Shown here piece after piece: positions 52,517 to 60,353 of a stretch of 64,000 nucleotides of DNA. The notes beneath the pieces were generated by a model. That model did not search any database. It saw nothing but the letters and a program-made list of their open reading frames with translations, and was not told where the DNA came from. Both the position numbers and the translations under genes were made by a program. This DNA is from Ruminococcaceae bacterium P7. Its GTDB lineage: Bacteria; Bacillota; Clostridia; Oscillospirales; Acutalibacteraceae. Each line of letters begins with the position of its first letter. Within the stretch, counting starts at the first letter, position 1. The stretch spans positions 1 to 64,000 of the forward strand of contig FMUA01000008.1 of the NCBI GenBank assembly GCA_900100595.1, given 5' to 3'.

Positions 52517-53996
52517 CGCAATAGAAGCCCTTGTTCTCTATGGCATCCAAACAGGGTTGATTGATCATAACGAATCTGTTTATACACGCAACAGGCTGCT
52601 GGATGTGCTGCATGAGGACGCATTTGAGGCGGCAGAGCCGATGAAAGGAACGCTGCCGGATATTCTCAAGGTTCTGACCGACCATGCAGTACAAAAAGGA
52701 CTCTGCGCCGATACGTCCGAGAGCCGCGATATCTATGACACGCGGCTGATGAACTGTCTGACGCCGCGGCCGGGAGAGGTCAACAGGCGGTTCTTCGCAC
52801 TGTACGCGCAGTCGCGGCAGGCGGCAACCGATTGGTTCTATCGATTCAGCGGCGACGTCAACTATATCCGCCGCGACCGTATTGCACGCGACAGGCGTTG
52901 GAAGGTGCAGAGTGAGTACGGAGAGATTGACATAACGATAAACCTTTCAAAGCCCGAAAAAGACCCGCGTGATATCGCCGCAGCGGGAAAAGCGAAAACG
53001 ACAGCTTATCCGCTTTGTCAGCTCTGCATTGAAAATGTCGGCTACGCGGGGCGTATAGGACATCCCGCACGCGCGAATCACCGCGTGCTTCCGATTGATA
53101 TTTGCGGAGAGGAGTGGTTCTTCCAGTATTCTCCGTATGTTTATTACAATGAGCACTGTATTGTATTCAACGGCGATCATATTCCGATGGTCATCAGCAA
53201 GAAAGCGTTTGAAAAGCTCTTTGACTTTGTGCGGCAGTTCCCGCATTATTTCGTCGGTTCAAACGCGGATTTGCCGATTGTGGGCGGCTCGATTCTCAGC
53301 CATGAGCATTTTCAGGGCGGTCGTTATACCTTTGCGATGGAGCGCGCCGAATCGGAATACTGTTTTGCGGTGAAGGGCTATGAGGACATTGCCTGCGGCA
53401 TCGTCAAGTGGCCGCTTTCCGTTATCCGTCTGCGCGGATGTGACAGTGGCAGACTGGTTGAGTTAGCGGCGATGATTCTGGATAAGTGGCGCGGCTACAC
53501 TGACGAAAGCGTAAATATCCTTTCCGAGACTGACGGCGTGCCGCACAATACCATCACGCCGATCGCGCGCCGCAGGGGAGAGGACTTTGAGCTGGATTTG
53601 TGCCTGCGCAACAACCTCACCACGGACGAGCATCCCTTGGGCTTGTTCCATCCGCATGCGCAGCGGCACCATATCAAAAAAGAGAACATCGGCTTGATTG
53701 AAGTCATGGGATTGGCGGTGCTCCCGTCGCGTCTGCAAAAAGAGCTCGAGCTGTTGGAAGCTTTCATTGCAGAGGGTCGGGATATCGCCGGTGAAGCCTC
53801 AATTGCTAAGCATGCAGACTGGGCGAACTCCTTTGCGGAAGGGCTGAAAGGTCAGCCGCGTGAAGTGATACGCGAAATCCTGGAGAAGGAAGTCGGAAAG
53901 GTGTTCCTGAACGTTCTCGAGGATGCGGGTGTTTTCAAGCGGGATAAGAAAGGGAAAGCGGCATTTCTGCGGTTCATTGAAAGCTTATCCGAATAG
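52503..53996 (+). CDS. galT: UTP-hexose-1-phosphate uridylyltransferase, Firmicute type
   Basis: A 497-residue enzyme of the large GalT type 2 family found in Firmicutes (about 490 residues; E. coli GalT is about 350). Motifs: CQLCIENVGYAGRIGHPARANHR, SPYVYYNEHCIVFNGDH, GGSILSHEHFQGGRYTFAMERA with the histidine motif, and GVPHNTITPIARRRGEDFELDL. It exchanges UMP between UDP-glucose and galactose-1-phosphate. No galE is in this window. Last gene of the operon, followed by a strong terminator. Confidence 0.95.
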   Translation: MMIFNAIEALVLYGIQTGLIDHNESVYTRNRLLDVLHEDAFEAAEPMKGTLPDILKVLTDHAVQKGLCADTSESRDIYDTRLMNCLTPRPGEVNRRFFALYAQSRQAATDWFYRFSGDVNYIRRDRIARDRRWKVQSEYGEIDITINLSKPEKDPRDIAAAGKAKTTAYPLCQLCIENVGYAGRIGHPARANHRVLPIDICGEEWFFQYSPYVYYNEHCIVFNGDHIPMVISKKAFEKLFDFVRQFPHYFVGSNADLPIVGGSILSHEHFQGGRYTFAMERAESEYCFAVKGYEDIACGIVKWPLSVIRLRGCDSGRLVELAAMILDKWRGYTDESVNILSETDGVPHNTITPIARRRGEDFELDLCLRNNLTTDEHPLGLFHPHAQRHHIKKENIGLIEVMGLAVLPSRLQKELELLEAFIAEGRDIAGEASIAKHADWANSFAEGLKGQPREVIREILEKEVGKVFLNVLEDAGVFKRDKKGKAAFLRFIESLSE

Positions 53997-54000
53997 GCGG

Positions 54001-54040
54001 ACAGACAATCCTTATTACAGGGATTGTCTGTTCTTTTTCT
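54001..54040 (+). terminator. Terminator of the galactoside operon
   Basis: A perfect 11-bp stem ACAGACAATCC / GGATTGTCTGT with a loop of about 9 bases, followed by TCTTTTTCTT. Confidence 0.9.
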
Positions 54041-54068
54041 TGACAACTGAGTTGTTAGTGCTTATAAT
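54040..54068 (+). promoter_or_regulatory. Promoter of the preQ1 operon
   Basis: Perfect TTGACA (54040-54045), 17-bp spacer, perfect TATAAT (54063-54068). It begins right at the end of the preceding terminator. Confidence 0.88.
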
Positions 54069-54074
54069 GGGAGA

Positions 54075-54200
54075 TGGAGAAATCCCGACAGTTCGTTTGC
54101 GCCATCCTGTCGTTAATCAAAACCAGGGCATCCGAATTGCGCGGGATAACTGCGCTTGTTTTGTTATGGATGCGTCTGCTCTGGTGGCAGGCGCTTTTTG
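54075..54200 (+). promoter_or_regulatory. Structured leader of the que operon, possible riboswitch
   Basis: About 140 bases separate the promoter from queD. Complementary segments include CGACAG (from 54085) with CTGTCG (near 54110) and ATCCCG (from about 54081) with CGGGAT (near 54142-54147), which overlap and could be alternative or pseudoknotted pairings. PreQ1 riboswitches are common before such genes, but this does not match the short preQ1-I consensus as I know it; class III or a new element is possible. A 44-codon open frame (ATG 54067) also crosses it, without a ribosome site. Confidence 0.4.
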
Positions 54201-54216
54201 ATTATGAGGTGAAGTT

Positions 54217-54636
54217 ATGTACAGTTTAAAAACGTCCGCCGCATTTGACAGCGCGCATTTTCTCGCGGGCTACAAGGGTAAATGCGCGAATATCCACGGT
54301 CACCGCTGGGTGATTGAGGCGGTCGTCTCGCAGGAGGAGCTGATCGATAGCGGCGAAAAGCGCGGCATGATTCTCGATTTCAGCGATTTGAAGAAGGCAG
54401 TCAGGGCGATTGCGGAGAGTTTTGATCATGTGCTGATTATCGAAGCGGGATCGCTCAAACCGACGACCGTTGCAGCGCTGGAGGATGAGGGCTTTCGGCT
54501 CAGAGAGGTCAGGTTCCGACCGACTGCAGAAAATTTCGCAAGGTATTTTTACGCTCTGCTCAAGTCTGACCACCTACCCGTCAGGAGTGTGACGGTGTAT
54601 GAAACACCGGACAATTGCGCGGAATATGAGGAGTAA
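54217..54636 (+). CDS. queD: 6-carboxy-5,6,7,8-tetrahydropterin synthase
   Basis: A 139-residue T-fold enzyme of the PTPS/QueD family. N-terminal AAFDSAHFLAGYKGKCANIHGHRWVIE gives the zinc histidines and the catalytic Cys; LDFSDLKKAV and DHVLI follow, with a C-terminal VYETPDNCAEYE containing the pterin-binding Glu. It makes 6-carboxytetrahydropterin from dihydroneopterin triphosphate, the product of the FolE encoded two genes on. First gene of the operon. Confidence 0.92.
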   Translation: MYSLKTSAAFDSAHFLAGYKGKCANIHGHRWVIEAVVSQEELIDSGEKRGMILDFSDLKKAVRAIAESFDHVLIIEAGSLKPTTVAALEDEGFRLREVRFRPTAENFARYFYALLKSDHLPVRSVTVYETPDNCAEYEE

Positions 54637-54637
54637 T

Positions 54638-55297
54638 ATGTATCAGGTTGTGGAACAATTCGTGAGCATCAACGGCGAGGGTGTCTGTGCGGGAGAGTTG
54701 GCGGCATTCATCCGGTTTAAGGGCTGCAATCTCAACTGTTCCTATTGCGACACGAAATGGGCGAATCAAACAAACGCGCCTTATACCGAAAAAACAGCGG
54801 ATGAACTGCTGGCTTGGGCAGGTGGGACAGGTGTATGCAACATCACGCTGACAGGCGGTGAGCCGCTGCTGCAAACGAATATCGGAGAACTGATTTCGCT
54901 TCTGATCCAGAACGGATTCCGCGTTGAGATTGAAACAAACGGAAGTGTGTTTATCGGAGATTTGGCGGAGTCGGAACACCGGCCTGTCTTTACGATGGAC
55001 TACAAGCTTCCCGAGAGCGGCATGGAGCAGGCGATGGACTGCGGCAATTTTGGATATCTGAATGGGGATGATACCGTCAAGTTTGTTGCCGGCAGTCAGA
55101 ATGATCTCACGCGCGCTCTGGAAGTGACGGAAAAATATCAGCTGAGAGAGCGCTGCCATGTTTATTTCAGTCCTGTGTTCGGGAAAATCGACCCTGCCGA
55201 AATGGTGGCGTTCATGAAAGAGAATCAGCTCAATGGTGTGAGGCTGCAGCTGCAGCTGCACAAATTCATCTGGGATCCCGAAAAAAGAGGTGTATGA
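54638..55297 (+). CDS. queE: 7-carboxy-7-deazaguanine synthase (radical SAM)
   Basis: A 219-residue radical SAM enzyme. CNLNCSYC is the cluster motif, preceded by QFVSINGEGVCAGELAAFIRFKG, the usual QueE start, and followed by NITLTGGEPLLQ. It contracts the ring of carboxytetrahydropterin to CDG. ATG 54638 follows GAGGAG; an in-frame codon at 54599 lies inside queD and lacks a ribosome site. It starts one base after the queD stop. Confidence 0.93.
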   Translation: MYQVVEQFVSINGEGVCAGELAAFIRFKGCNLNCSYCDTKWANQTNAPYTEKTADELLAWAGGTGVCNITLTGGEPLLQTNIGELISLLIQNGFRVEIETNGSVFIGDLAESEHRPVFTMDYKLPESGMEQAMDCGNFGYLNGDDTVKFVAGSQNDLTRALEVTEKYQLRERCHVYFSPVFGKIDPAEMVAFMKENQLNGVRLQLQLHKFIWDPEKRGV

Positions 55298-55298
55298 T

Positions 55299-55868
55299 AT
55301 GGATACAAAGAAAATCGAAGAGCACGTCCTCGGTATCCTGGAGGCGATCGGAGAAGACCCGAACCGCGAGGGGCTGCGTGAGACTCCCGCGAGAGTCGCG
55401 AGAATGCTGGAGGAGGTTTTGGAGGGCACCGCTTACTCGAATCATGAGATCGCGGAAATGTTCGGAAAGACCTTCACTGAGGAGAGCATTAAGGATTCCG
55501 AAAACGCGGTTGTGATTAAGGATATCACCGTATTCAGTTACTGCGAGCATCACCTCGCGCTGATGTACGATATGCACGTCAACGTCGCGTATGTGCCGCA
55601 CGGAAGGGTGCTCGGTCTGAGCAAGATCGCCCGTATCTGCGACATGGCGGCAAAGCGGCTGCAGCTGCAGGAGCGTCTGGGCAGGGATATCGCCGAGATT
55701 ATCTCCGAGGCAGCGGGTACGACCGACGTCGGCGTGATGATCCGCGGCTGTCATAGCTGCATGACCGCGAGAGGCATCAAGAATGTTTCTGCAAATACCG
55801 TGACGGCGACCTATATCGGTGCGTTCAGAGATAATGCCGAGTTGAAGCAACTCGTGAAATTTGATTGA
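55299..55868 (+). CDS. folE: GTP cyclohydrolase I
   Basis: A 189-residue FolE type IA: EDPNREGLRETPARVARM, SYCEHHLALMYDMHVNVAYVP with zinc Cys/His, GLSKIARICDMAAKRLQLQERL, and RGCHSCMTARG with the second zinc Cys. It converts GTP to dihydroneopterin triphosphate, shared by folate and queuosine. Its place inside the que operon suggests it serves preQ1 synthesis here. ATG 55299 has GAGGTG upstream. Confidence 0.94.
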   Translation: MDTKKIEEHVLGILEAIGEDPNREGLRETPARVARMLEEVLEGTAYSNHEIAEMFGKTFTEESIKDSENAVVIKDITVFSYCEHHLALMYDMHVNVAYVPHGRVLGLSKIARICDMAAKRLQLQERLGRDIAEIISEAAGTTDVGVMIRGCHSCMTARGIKNVSANTVTATYIGAFRDNAELKQLVKFD

Positions 55869-55878
55869 GGTGTTGAAA

Positions 55879-56562
55879 ATGAAAGCGCTTGTTTTGTTCA
55901 GCGGCGGTGTGGACAGCACTACCTGTCTGGCGATGGCGATTGAAAAATACGGCAGGGACGAGGTACTCGCGCTCTCTGTCGGATACGGACAGAAGCACAG
56001 CAAGGAGCTGGAGGCGGCTCAGTCAATCGCGCGCTTTTACGGTGTCAGCCACCGCACGCTCGACTTGTCAGTATTGTTTGAAGGTTCGGACTGTTCGCTT
56101 CTGAAAGGCTCCGGAAAGGAAATCCCCAAGGAGAGCTATGCCGAGCAGCTCGCGGAAACCGGCGGAAGTCCTGTTTCGACCTATGTGCCGTTTCGCAACG
56201 GACTCTTCCTTGCGTCAGCGGCAAGCATCGCGCTGTCATGCGGATGCTCGGAGATTTATTACGGCGCGCACAGGGATGACGCTGCAGGAAACGCTTATCC
56301 CGACTGTTCTCAGGATTTCAACGAAGCGATCAACCGCGCGATTTATTTGGGAAGCGGCAATCAGCTCAGTGTCATCGCACCCTTTATCGGCATGAGCAAG
56401 GCGGAGGTCGTCGCTGTCGGTCTGCGTCTGAATGTGCCTTATGAGCTGACATGGAGCTGCTATGAAGGTATGGACAAGCCCTGCGGACTCTGCGGCACCT
56501 GCCGTGACCGCATCGCTGCGTTTGAAGCAAACGGCGTCAAAGACCCTGCTATGGAGGTGTAA
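55879..56562 (+). CDS. queC: 7-cyano-7-deazaguanine synthase
   Basis: A 227-residue PP-loop ATP enzyme: [17 protein letters not shown] (PP-loop), [51 protein letters not shown], and the zinc knuckle [17 protein letters not shown]. It turns CDG to preQ0 with ammonia and two ATP-dependent steps. ATG 55879 is preceded by GAGGTG. Two bases before queF. Confidence 0.95.
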   Translation: MKALVLFSGGVDSTTCLAMAIEKYGRDEVLALSVGYGQKHSKELEAAQSIARFYGVSHRTLDLSVLFEGSDCSLLKGSGKEIPKESYAEQLAETGGSPVSTYVPFRNGLFLASAASIALSCGCSEIYYGAHRDDAAGNAYPDCSQDFNEAINRAIYLGSGNQLSVIAPFIGMSKAEVVAVGLRLNVPYELTWSCYEGMDKPCGLCGTCRDRIAAFEANGVKDPAMEV

Positions 56563-56563
56563 T

Positions 56564-57061
56564 ATGAACGGAAGAACAAAAAAAGAGACCGAGAGCTTGA
56601 CGCTGCTCGGCAATAAGAATGTACAGTACGCAACCGATTACGCACCCGAAGTGCTTGAGACCTTTCCGAACAAGCATCTCGGGAACGACTATTTCGTCAA
56701 ATTCAACTGCCCTGAGTTCACATCGCTCTGCCCGATAACGGGGCAGCCCGACTTCGCGACGATCTATATTTCCTACATTCCCGACAAGCTGATGGTCGAG
56801 AGCAAGTCGCTCAAGCTGTATCTTTTCAGCTTCCGCAACCACGGCGATTTTCACGAGGACTGCGTCAACATCATCATGAAGGACTTGATTGCACTGATGC
56901 AGCCGAAGTATATTGAAGTTTGGGGAAAGTTCCTGCCGCGCGGCGGCTTGTCGATTGACCCGTACTGCAACTACGGGAAAAAGGATACCAAGTGGGAAAA
57001 TCTCGCATGGGAGCGTCTTTCAAAGCACGACCTGAATCCCGAGACCGTCAACAACAGATAA
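56564..57061 (+). CDS. queF: NADPH-dependent 7-cyano-7-deazaguanine reductase
   Basis: A 165-residue unimodular (YkvM-like) QueF. Its catalytic Cys is in [21 protein letters not shown], with [18 protein letters not shown] and the QueF motif ending. It reduces preQ0 to preQ1. The operon thus encodes the whole GTP to preQ1 route; tgt, queA and queG/H are not in this window. ATG 56564 follows GGAGG. Confidence 0.95.
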   Translation: MNGRTKKETESLTLLGNKNVQYATDYAPEVLETFPNKHLGNDYFVKFNCPEFTSLCPITGQPDFATIYISYIPDKLMVESKSLKLYLFSFRNHGDFHEDCVNIIMKDLIALMQPKYIEVWGKFLPRGGLSIDPYCNYGKKDTKWENLAWERLSKHDLNPETVNNR

Positions 57062-57063
57062 TA

Positions 57064-57089
57064 AAAAGCGCCGCTAACCGGCGCTTTCT
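57064..57089. terminator. Terminator after queF, overlapping the next gene's end
   Basis: An AAAGCGCCG / CGGCGCTTT stem with 5-base loop and a CTTTG tail. It overlaps the 3' end of the convergent cysteine-peptidase-like gene and may serve both. Confidence 0.75.
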
Positions 57090-57613
57090 TTGAGTATGGT
57101 TCCCACAATGAAGCGTGGTTTTAATAATTCCTTAATAGAAAAATCTAGCGCGTGACGGGAATAATATTGATTGAGGGAATAGAGCTTTCCGTCCTTTTGA
57201 AAGATACAATAAAAATGAATGCCGTGAAAGCTTTTGTTCCACGCGCAAACAATGCCGACGCATCCGTCAGTGAACGCGGTCCGGAATTGTTTCAGACGAT
57301 AATAATTCCGAAAAGGAATTTTATTATATCGGAAGAACCGCTTCAGACTCAGCGGCTTTGTTCCGAACAGTCCGAACAGCCACGGCATCCGAAGCGTCTC
57401 GAACTGCGCGAGTATCTCGCAGAAATTCATCTGCTTGCCGACAAGACGCAGTGCGTTATAGACTGCCACCGCAGCGCAGCCAACTTGTTTGACAGGGCGG
57501 TTCGCCGTTCCGTAGCGCAGCTCTGCGACGGTCGGGTCATCCTGACCGCAGATATAATCCTCCAAACAGGGGAGCAGGTCTTTGTTGTGTTGATATCTTT
57601 CGTTCTTTGTCAT
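57074..57613 (-). CDS. Papain/C39-like cysteine peptidase homolog
   Basis: A 179-residue soluble protein. QVGCAAVAVYNALRLVG (Cys about 45) looks like a papain-fold nucleophile helix, GIHFYCIFQKDGKLYSLNQYY supplies a candidate His and Asn. This is the pattern of Peptidase_C39-like proteins. There is no signal peptide or transporter fusion. It may process small peptides, but sequence-level evidence is by motif only. The reverse-strand frame over it is a shadow. Its start is just 21 bp from that of the divergent gene at 57635. Confidence 0.6.
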   Translation of the reverse strand: MTKNERYQHNKDLLPCLEDYICGQDDPTVAELRYGTANRPVKQVGCAAVAVYNALRLVGKQMNFCEILAQFETLRMPWLFGLFGTKPLSLKRFFRYNKIPFRNYYRLKQFRTAFTDGCVGIVCAWNKSFHGIHFYCIFQKDGKLYSLNQYYSRHALDFSIKELLKPRFIVGTILKESAG

Positions 57614-57634
57614 ATCTGTAAAAAGGAGTTTGTT

Positions 57635-57943
57635 ATGAAAAAAATCCTGATTGGTTGTTTTATCTCTCTGACGCTGCTGTTCTCAACCGTGACCGCTTTT
57701 GCCGCAAGCCCAGACGAGGCGGTGATGATAGCGCAGCAGGACAATCTGACGCCGCTCTATACGACCGCGCCTGACAGCTCGCTGCGCGATTATGCGAACT
57801 ATATGACCGTCGACCGGGGAATATTATTCTACACCCAGACGACGGCGCTCGCGCTGGTTGCAGGCTATTTGATTCTGTTTAAGGTCAAGGGAATTCCGCA
57901 CGGTGAGAAAATGCACAGGCGTTGGAGAAACAAAAACAAATAA
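57635..57943 (+). CDS. Small exported membrane protein
   Basis: A 102-residue protein with a cleavable signal peptide (about 1-23, ending AFAA), a short outer segment (about 24-65), one C-terminal TM helix (about 68-87, TTALALVAGYLILFK) and a basic tail (KMHRRWRNKNK). AAAAGGAG lies before the ATG. An in-frame extension to 57152 runs antisense to the peptidase-like gene and is rejected. It has no recognisable domain. Confidence 0.65.
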   Translation: MKKILIGCFISLTLLFSTVTAFAASPDEAVMIAQQDNLTPLYTTAPDSSLRDYANYMTVDRGILFYTQTTALALVAGYLILFKVKGIPHGEKMHRRWRNKNK

Positions 57944-57945
57944 TG

Positions 57946-57975
57946 ACAGGACTGCCGCGGCAGTCCTGTTTTTTG
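57946..57975. terminator. Bidirectional terminator
   Basis: A perfect 11-bp stem ACAGGACTGCC / GGCAGTCCTGT with a 2-base loop, followed by TTTTTT. It lies between the small membrane protein gene and the convergent tadA. Confidence 0.88.
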
Positions 57976-57977
57976 AA

Positions 57978-58424
57978 TTATCGCAGCTTTCTGAAAAAGC
58001 TTTTCAGCAGTGCCGCACATTCCTCCTGCATGATACCGCCTTGGCATGCGGGCTTGAAATTGTAGGGCATTTCAAAGAGGTTGGTGATCGTGCCGCAGGA
58101 GCCGTTTTTATAATCATACGCGCCGAAATACACCTGTGGGATGTGGGCGTTGAGTATCGCGCCCGCGCACATAGGACAGGGCTCCAGCGTCACATATATC
58201 TCACAGTTCCAAAGACGCCATCCTCCCAGCGTCTTGCACGCCTGATTGATCGCGTCGATTTCGGCGTGAAGCAGCGCGTTTTTTGCCTTTTCACGGCGGT
58301 TGCGACCGCGTGAAATGATTTCGCCGTTTCTGACGACGATCGCGCCGACAGGGACTTCTCCGTCGTCAAACGCCTCCCGTGCCATTTCCAGCGCGGCGCG
58401 CATAAATGAGTTTTCCGCGCACAT
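57978..58424 (-). CDS. tadA: tRNA-specific adenosine deaminase
   Basis: A 148-residue zinc deaminase: HAEIDAINQA (zinc His and catalytic Glu) and TLEPCPMCAGAIL (zinc cysteines), with YDYKNGSCGT typical of TadA. It converts A34 to inosine in tRNA-Arg(ACG). The start is ATG 58424, one base after the stop of the CPBP protease gene, so they share a transcript. Confidence 0.93.
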   Translation of the reverse strand: MCAENSFMRAALEMAREAFDDGEVPVGAIVVRNGEIISRGRNRREKAKNALLHAEIDAINQACKTLGGWRLWNCEIYVTLEPCPMCAGAILNAHIPQVYFGAYDYKNGSCGTITNLFEMPYNFKPACQGGIMQEECAALLKSFFRKLR

Positions 58425-58425
58425 A

Positions 58426-59469
58426 TCAGGAGACCCCGGGGAAGAAGTTCAGAATGGTCATCAGCAAAAAGATACTCATGGAAATCATCATACCCGCGTT
58501 GACGAAGAAAGCATTGTATTTGTCTTTCAGCGTAAGTCTTTCCGCATAGCGGTACTCATGCTTATCTTTGTTGGTTATTCGGAAAATGTCTCGCTTTGCT
58601 TTGTAAAGATAAAGGAACGAGAAAACACCGCCGATACAGAACAGAAATGTGACGATGTAGTAAAGCGTATAGGTGGTGGTTTCATCGAAGACATTGCTTT
58701 TTGTCAGCAAATCCATCAGTGTGGCAAAGAAGTTATTCAGAAAATGAAGCACCAGCGACGGGACAATCGAGTCGGTAATGACGTCGACAACGCCGAAAAT
58801 GGTTCCCAGAAAGAATACGAACACGATCTGCGTGGTATTGGAGTGCATGGCGCTGAACATGATCGAGGAGACCACAACCGCGAAAGCTGTTCCGTATTTT
58901 TTCAGGCTTCCGAGCACGATTCCGCGGAAAACAAATTCCTCTGCGAATGCGGGTACAATCGCGATCGCAATCACGCTGAGAACGATCTCCAACGGGGTGT
59001 GCGATGAGATATCTATTTCGCCCGCGTGATTTTCCAGCCCGAAGAGGGAGATGTTATTGATGAAAAGCTGCGTCAGCATGTTGGCTGCCATTGAACAGCC
59101 CATACCCAACAGCACCAGCGGAATCAGCAGCGTCGGACCGACATGGGTATTTTTGAAGCTGTCGCGCAGTCTGTAGCCCGAGGCAGCGAGATAAATCAGT
59201 CCCGGAATCAGGGCGGCAAAGACGCTCGCGGCGATATCAAGCAGATATTCGGCGACGTGGTTGTCCGTGAGTGAGATGCCGAAGGCATTGAACAAAAGCA
59301 TAATGCCGATAGCGGACACCTGCAGGGAAGAATAATAGGTGAGAATCAAAAAGCCGAGTCCGTTTGACTTGCTTCTCAGCTTCTTTTTTTCGTTTTGCCT
59401 TATCATCTCGTCCGTTACAACGGGACGGGGTGGAACAGGCGGGTAAGCAGGGTAGGGAAATTGCTGCAT
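58426..59469 (-). CDS. CPBP-family intramembrane metalloprotease
   Basis: A 347-residue protein with about eight TM helices and the Rce1/CPBP motifs: AFAEEFVFRGIVLG (EExxxR), FSAMHSNT (FxxxH) and VLHFLNNF (HxxxN). The N-terminus is Pro-rich and cytoplasmic (about 1-30). Family members process prenylated or bacteriocin-related peptides and membrane anchors, but the target here is unknown. First gene of a two-gene transcript with tadA. Confidence 0.87.
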   Translation of the reverse strand: MQQFPYPAYPPVPPRPVVTDEMIRQNEKKKLRSKSNGLGFLILTYYSSLQVSAIGIMLLFNAFGISLTDNHVAEYLLDIAASVFAALIPGLIYLAASGYRLRDSFKNTHVGPTLLIPLVLLGMGCSMAANMLTQLFINNISLFGLENHAGEIDISSHTPLEIVLSVIAIAIVPAFAEEFVFRGIVLGSLKKYGTAFAVVVSSIMFSAMHSNTTQIVFVFFLGTIFGVVDVITDSIVPSLVLHFLNNFFATLMDLLTKSNVFDETTTYTLYYIVTFLFCIGGVFSFLYLYKAKRDIFRITNKDKHEYRYAERLTLKDKYNAFFVNAGMMISMSIFLLMTILNFFPGVS

Positions 59470-59490
59470 GTTATCAACTCCTATTCTGTT

Positions 59491-59519
59491 ATTCTATCAT
59501 ATTCTTTGCCCTTTTTCAA
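59491..59519 (-). promoter_or_regulatory. Promoter of the CPBP-tadA transcript
   Basis: On the minus strand TTGAAA (59519-59514), 17-bp spacer, TAGAAT (59496-59491), 21 bp before the ATG at 59469. Confidence 0.65.
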
Positions 59520-59542
59520 GGACTTCGTTACAAGAATGTAAG

Positions 59543-59571
59543 TTGACAAAAGAGGGTGCAAATGGTATCTT
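59543..59571 (+). promoter_or_regulatory. Promoter of the polyol-phosphate locus
   Basis: TTGACA (59543-59548), 17-bp spacer, TATCTT (59566-59571). A perfect TATAAT at 59582-59587 lies further downstream with no matching -35. Confidence 0.6.
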
Positions 59572-59612
59572 GATTATGAGATATAATAACGATTTGGAAA
59601 GGAAGTTGCGAC

Positions 59613-60353
59613 ATGGTAACCGCTATGCTGTTCGCGGGCGGAATCGGTGCGAGAATGCAGTCCTCCGACTTGCCGAAGCAGTTTTTGGAGGTTGGCGGAA
59701 AGCCGATCATCGTCCACACAATGGAGCATTTTTCCCGTCATCCGATGGTGGACGGCATTGTCGTCGCCTGCAAGGAGGACTGGATCGAATATCTGGTTGA
59801 GTTGATTGCGCAGTTTTCCGTCAAAAAGGTCAGGGCGATTGTCCCGGGCGGCGAAACGGGATTTGCGTCGATTCATAACGGCGTGATGTCCGTCGCATCC
59901 TTTTCAAAGGAACCCAATGATATTATTTTAATTTGCGACGGCGTGCGTCCGATGCTGTCGGAAAAGCTGATAACCGATTGCATCGTCGAGACAAAACGCC
60001 ACCGTACGGCGGTGCCCGTCACCCCGAGCATCGACTCATTGCTCTACAGCACCGACGGCGAAACCTGCGCCAAGAGCTATGACCGCAATCAGATGTACGT
60101 CACGCAGGCGCCGCAGGGCTATACGATGGAGCGCATCCTCTGGGCGCATGCCGAGGCGGAAAAGCGCGGTATCACCAATCCGATTTCCTCAAGCGAGCTG
60201 TTCATCGAGCTGGGTGAAAAGGTTCACCTGTTCAGGGGTGAGCGCTTCAATATCAAGGTTACCACTCCCGAGGATCTGGTGACGCTCAGGGCGCAGTTCT
60301 ACTACGAGAACTACAAGAAATTTGCCAAGGAAGAATTGAAATATGGATTATAA
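59613..60353 (+). CDS. IspD/TarI-type cytidylyltransferase 1
   Basis: A 246-residue nucleotidyltransferase: AMLFAGGIGARM...LPKQFLEVGGKPI (CTP loop), ILICDGVRPMLSEKL, and YVTQAPQGYTMERI, close to the AQTPQ motif of IspD and TarI. Two close homologs with a polyol dehydrogenase and a pentulose-phosphate epimerase argue for D-ribitol-5-phosphate (TarI-like) rather than isoprenoid work, but an IspD role for one copy cannot be excluded. It overlaps the epimerase gene by 11 bp. Confidence 0.8.
   Translation: MVTAMLFAGGIGARMQSSDLPKQFLEVGGKPIIVHTMEHFSRHPMVDGIVVACKEDWIEYLVELIAQFSVKKVRAIVPGGETGFASIHNGVMSVASFSKEPNDIILICDGVRPMLSEKLITDCIVETKRHRTAVPVTPSIDSLLYSTDGETCAKSYDRNQMYVTQAPQGYTMERILWAHAEAEKRGITNPISSSELFIELGEKVHLFRGERFNIKVTTPEDLVTLRAQFYYENYKKFAKEELKYGL

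Noticed and set aside
54067..54201. 44-codon open frame before queD
   Set aside because: It starts inside the -10 element and lacks a ribosome site; a structured leader explains the stretch better.
57152..57634. N-terminal extension of the small membrane protein
   Set aside because: No ribosome site at its start; the ATG at 57635 has AAAAGGAG and a good signal peptide, and the extension is antisense to a peptidase-like gene.
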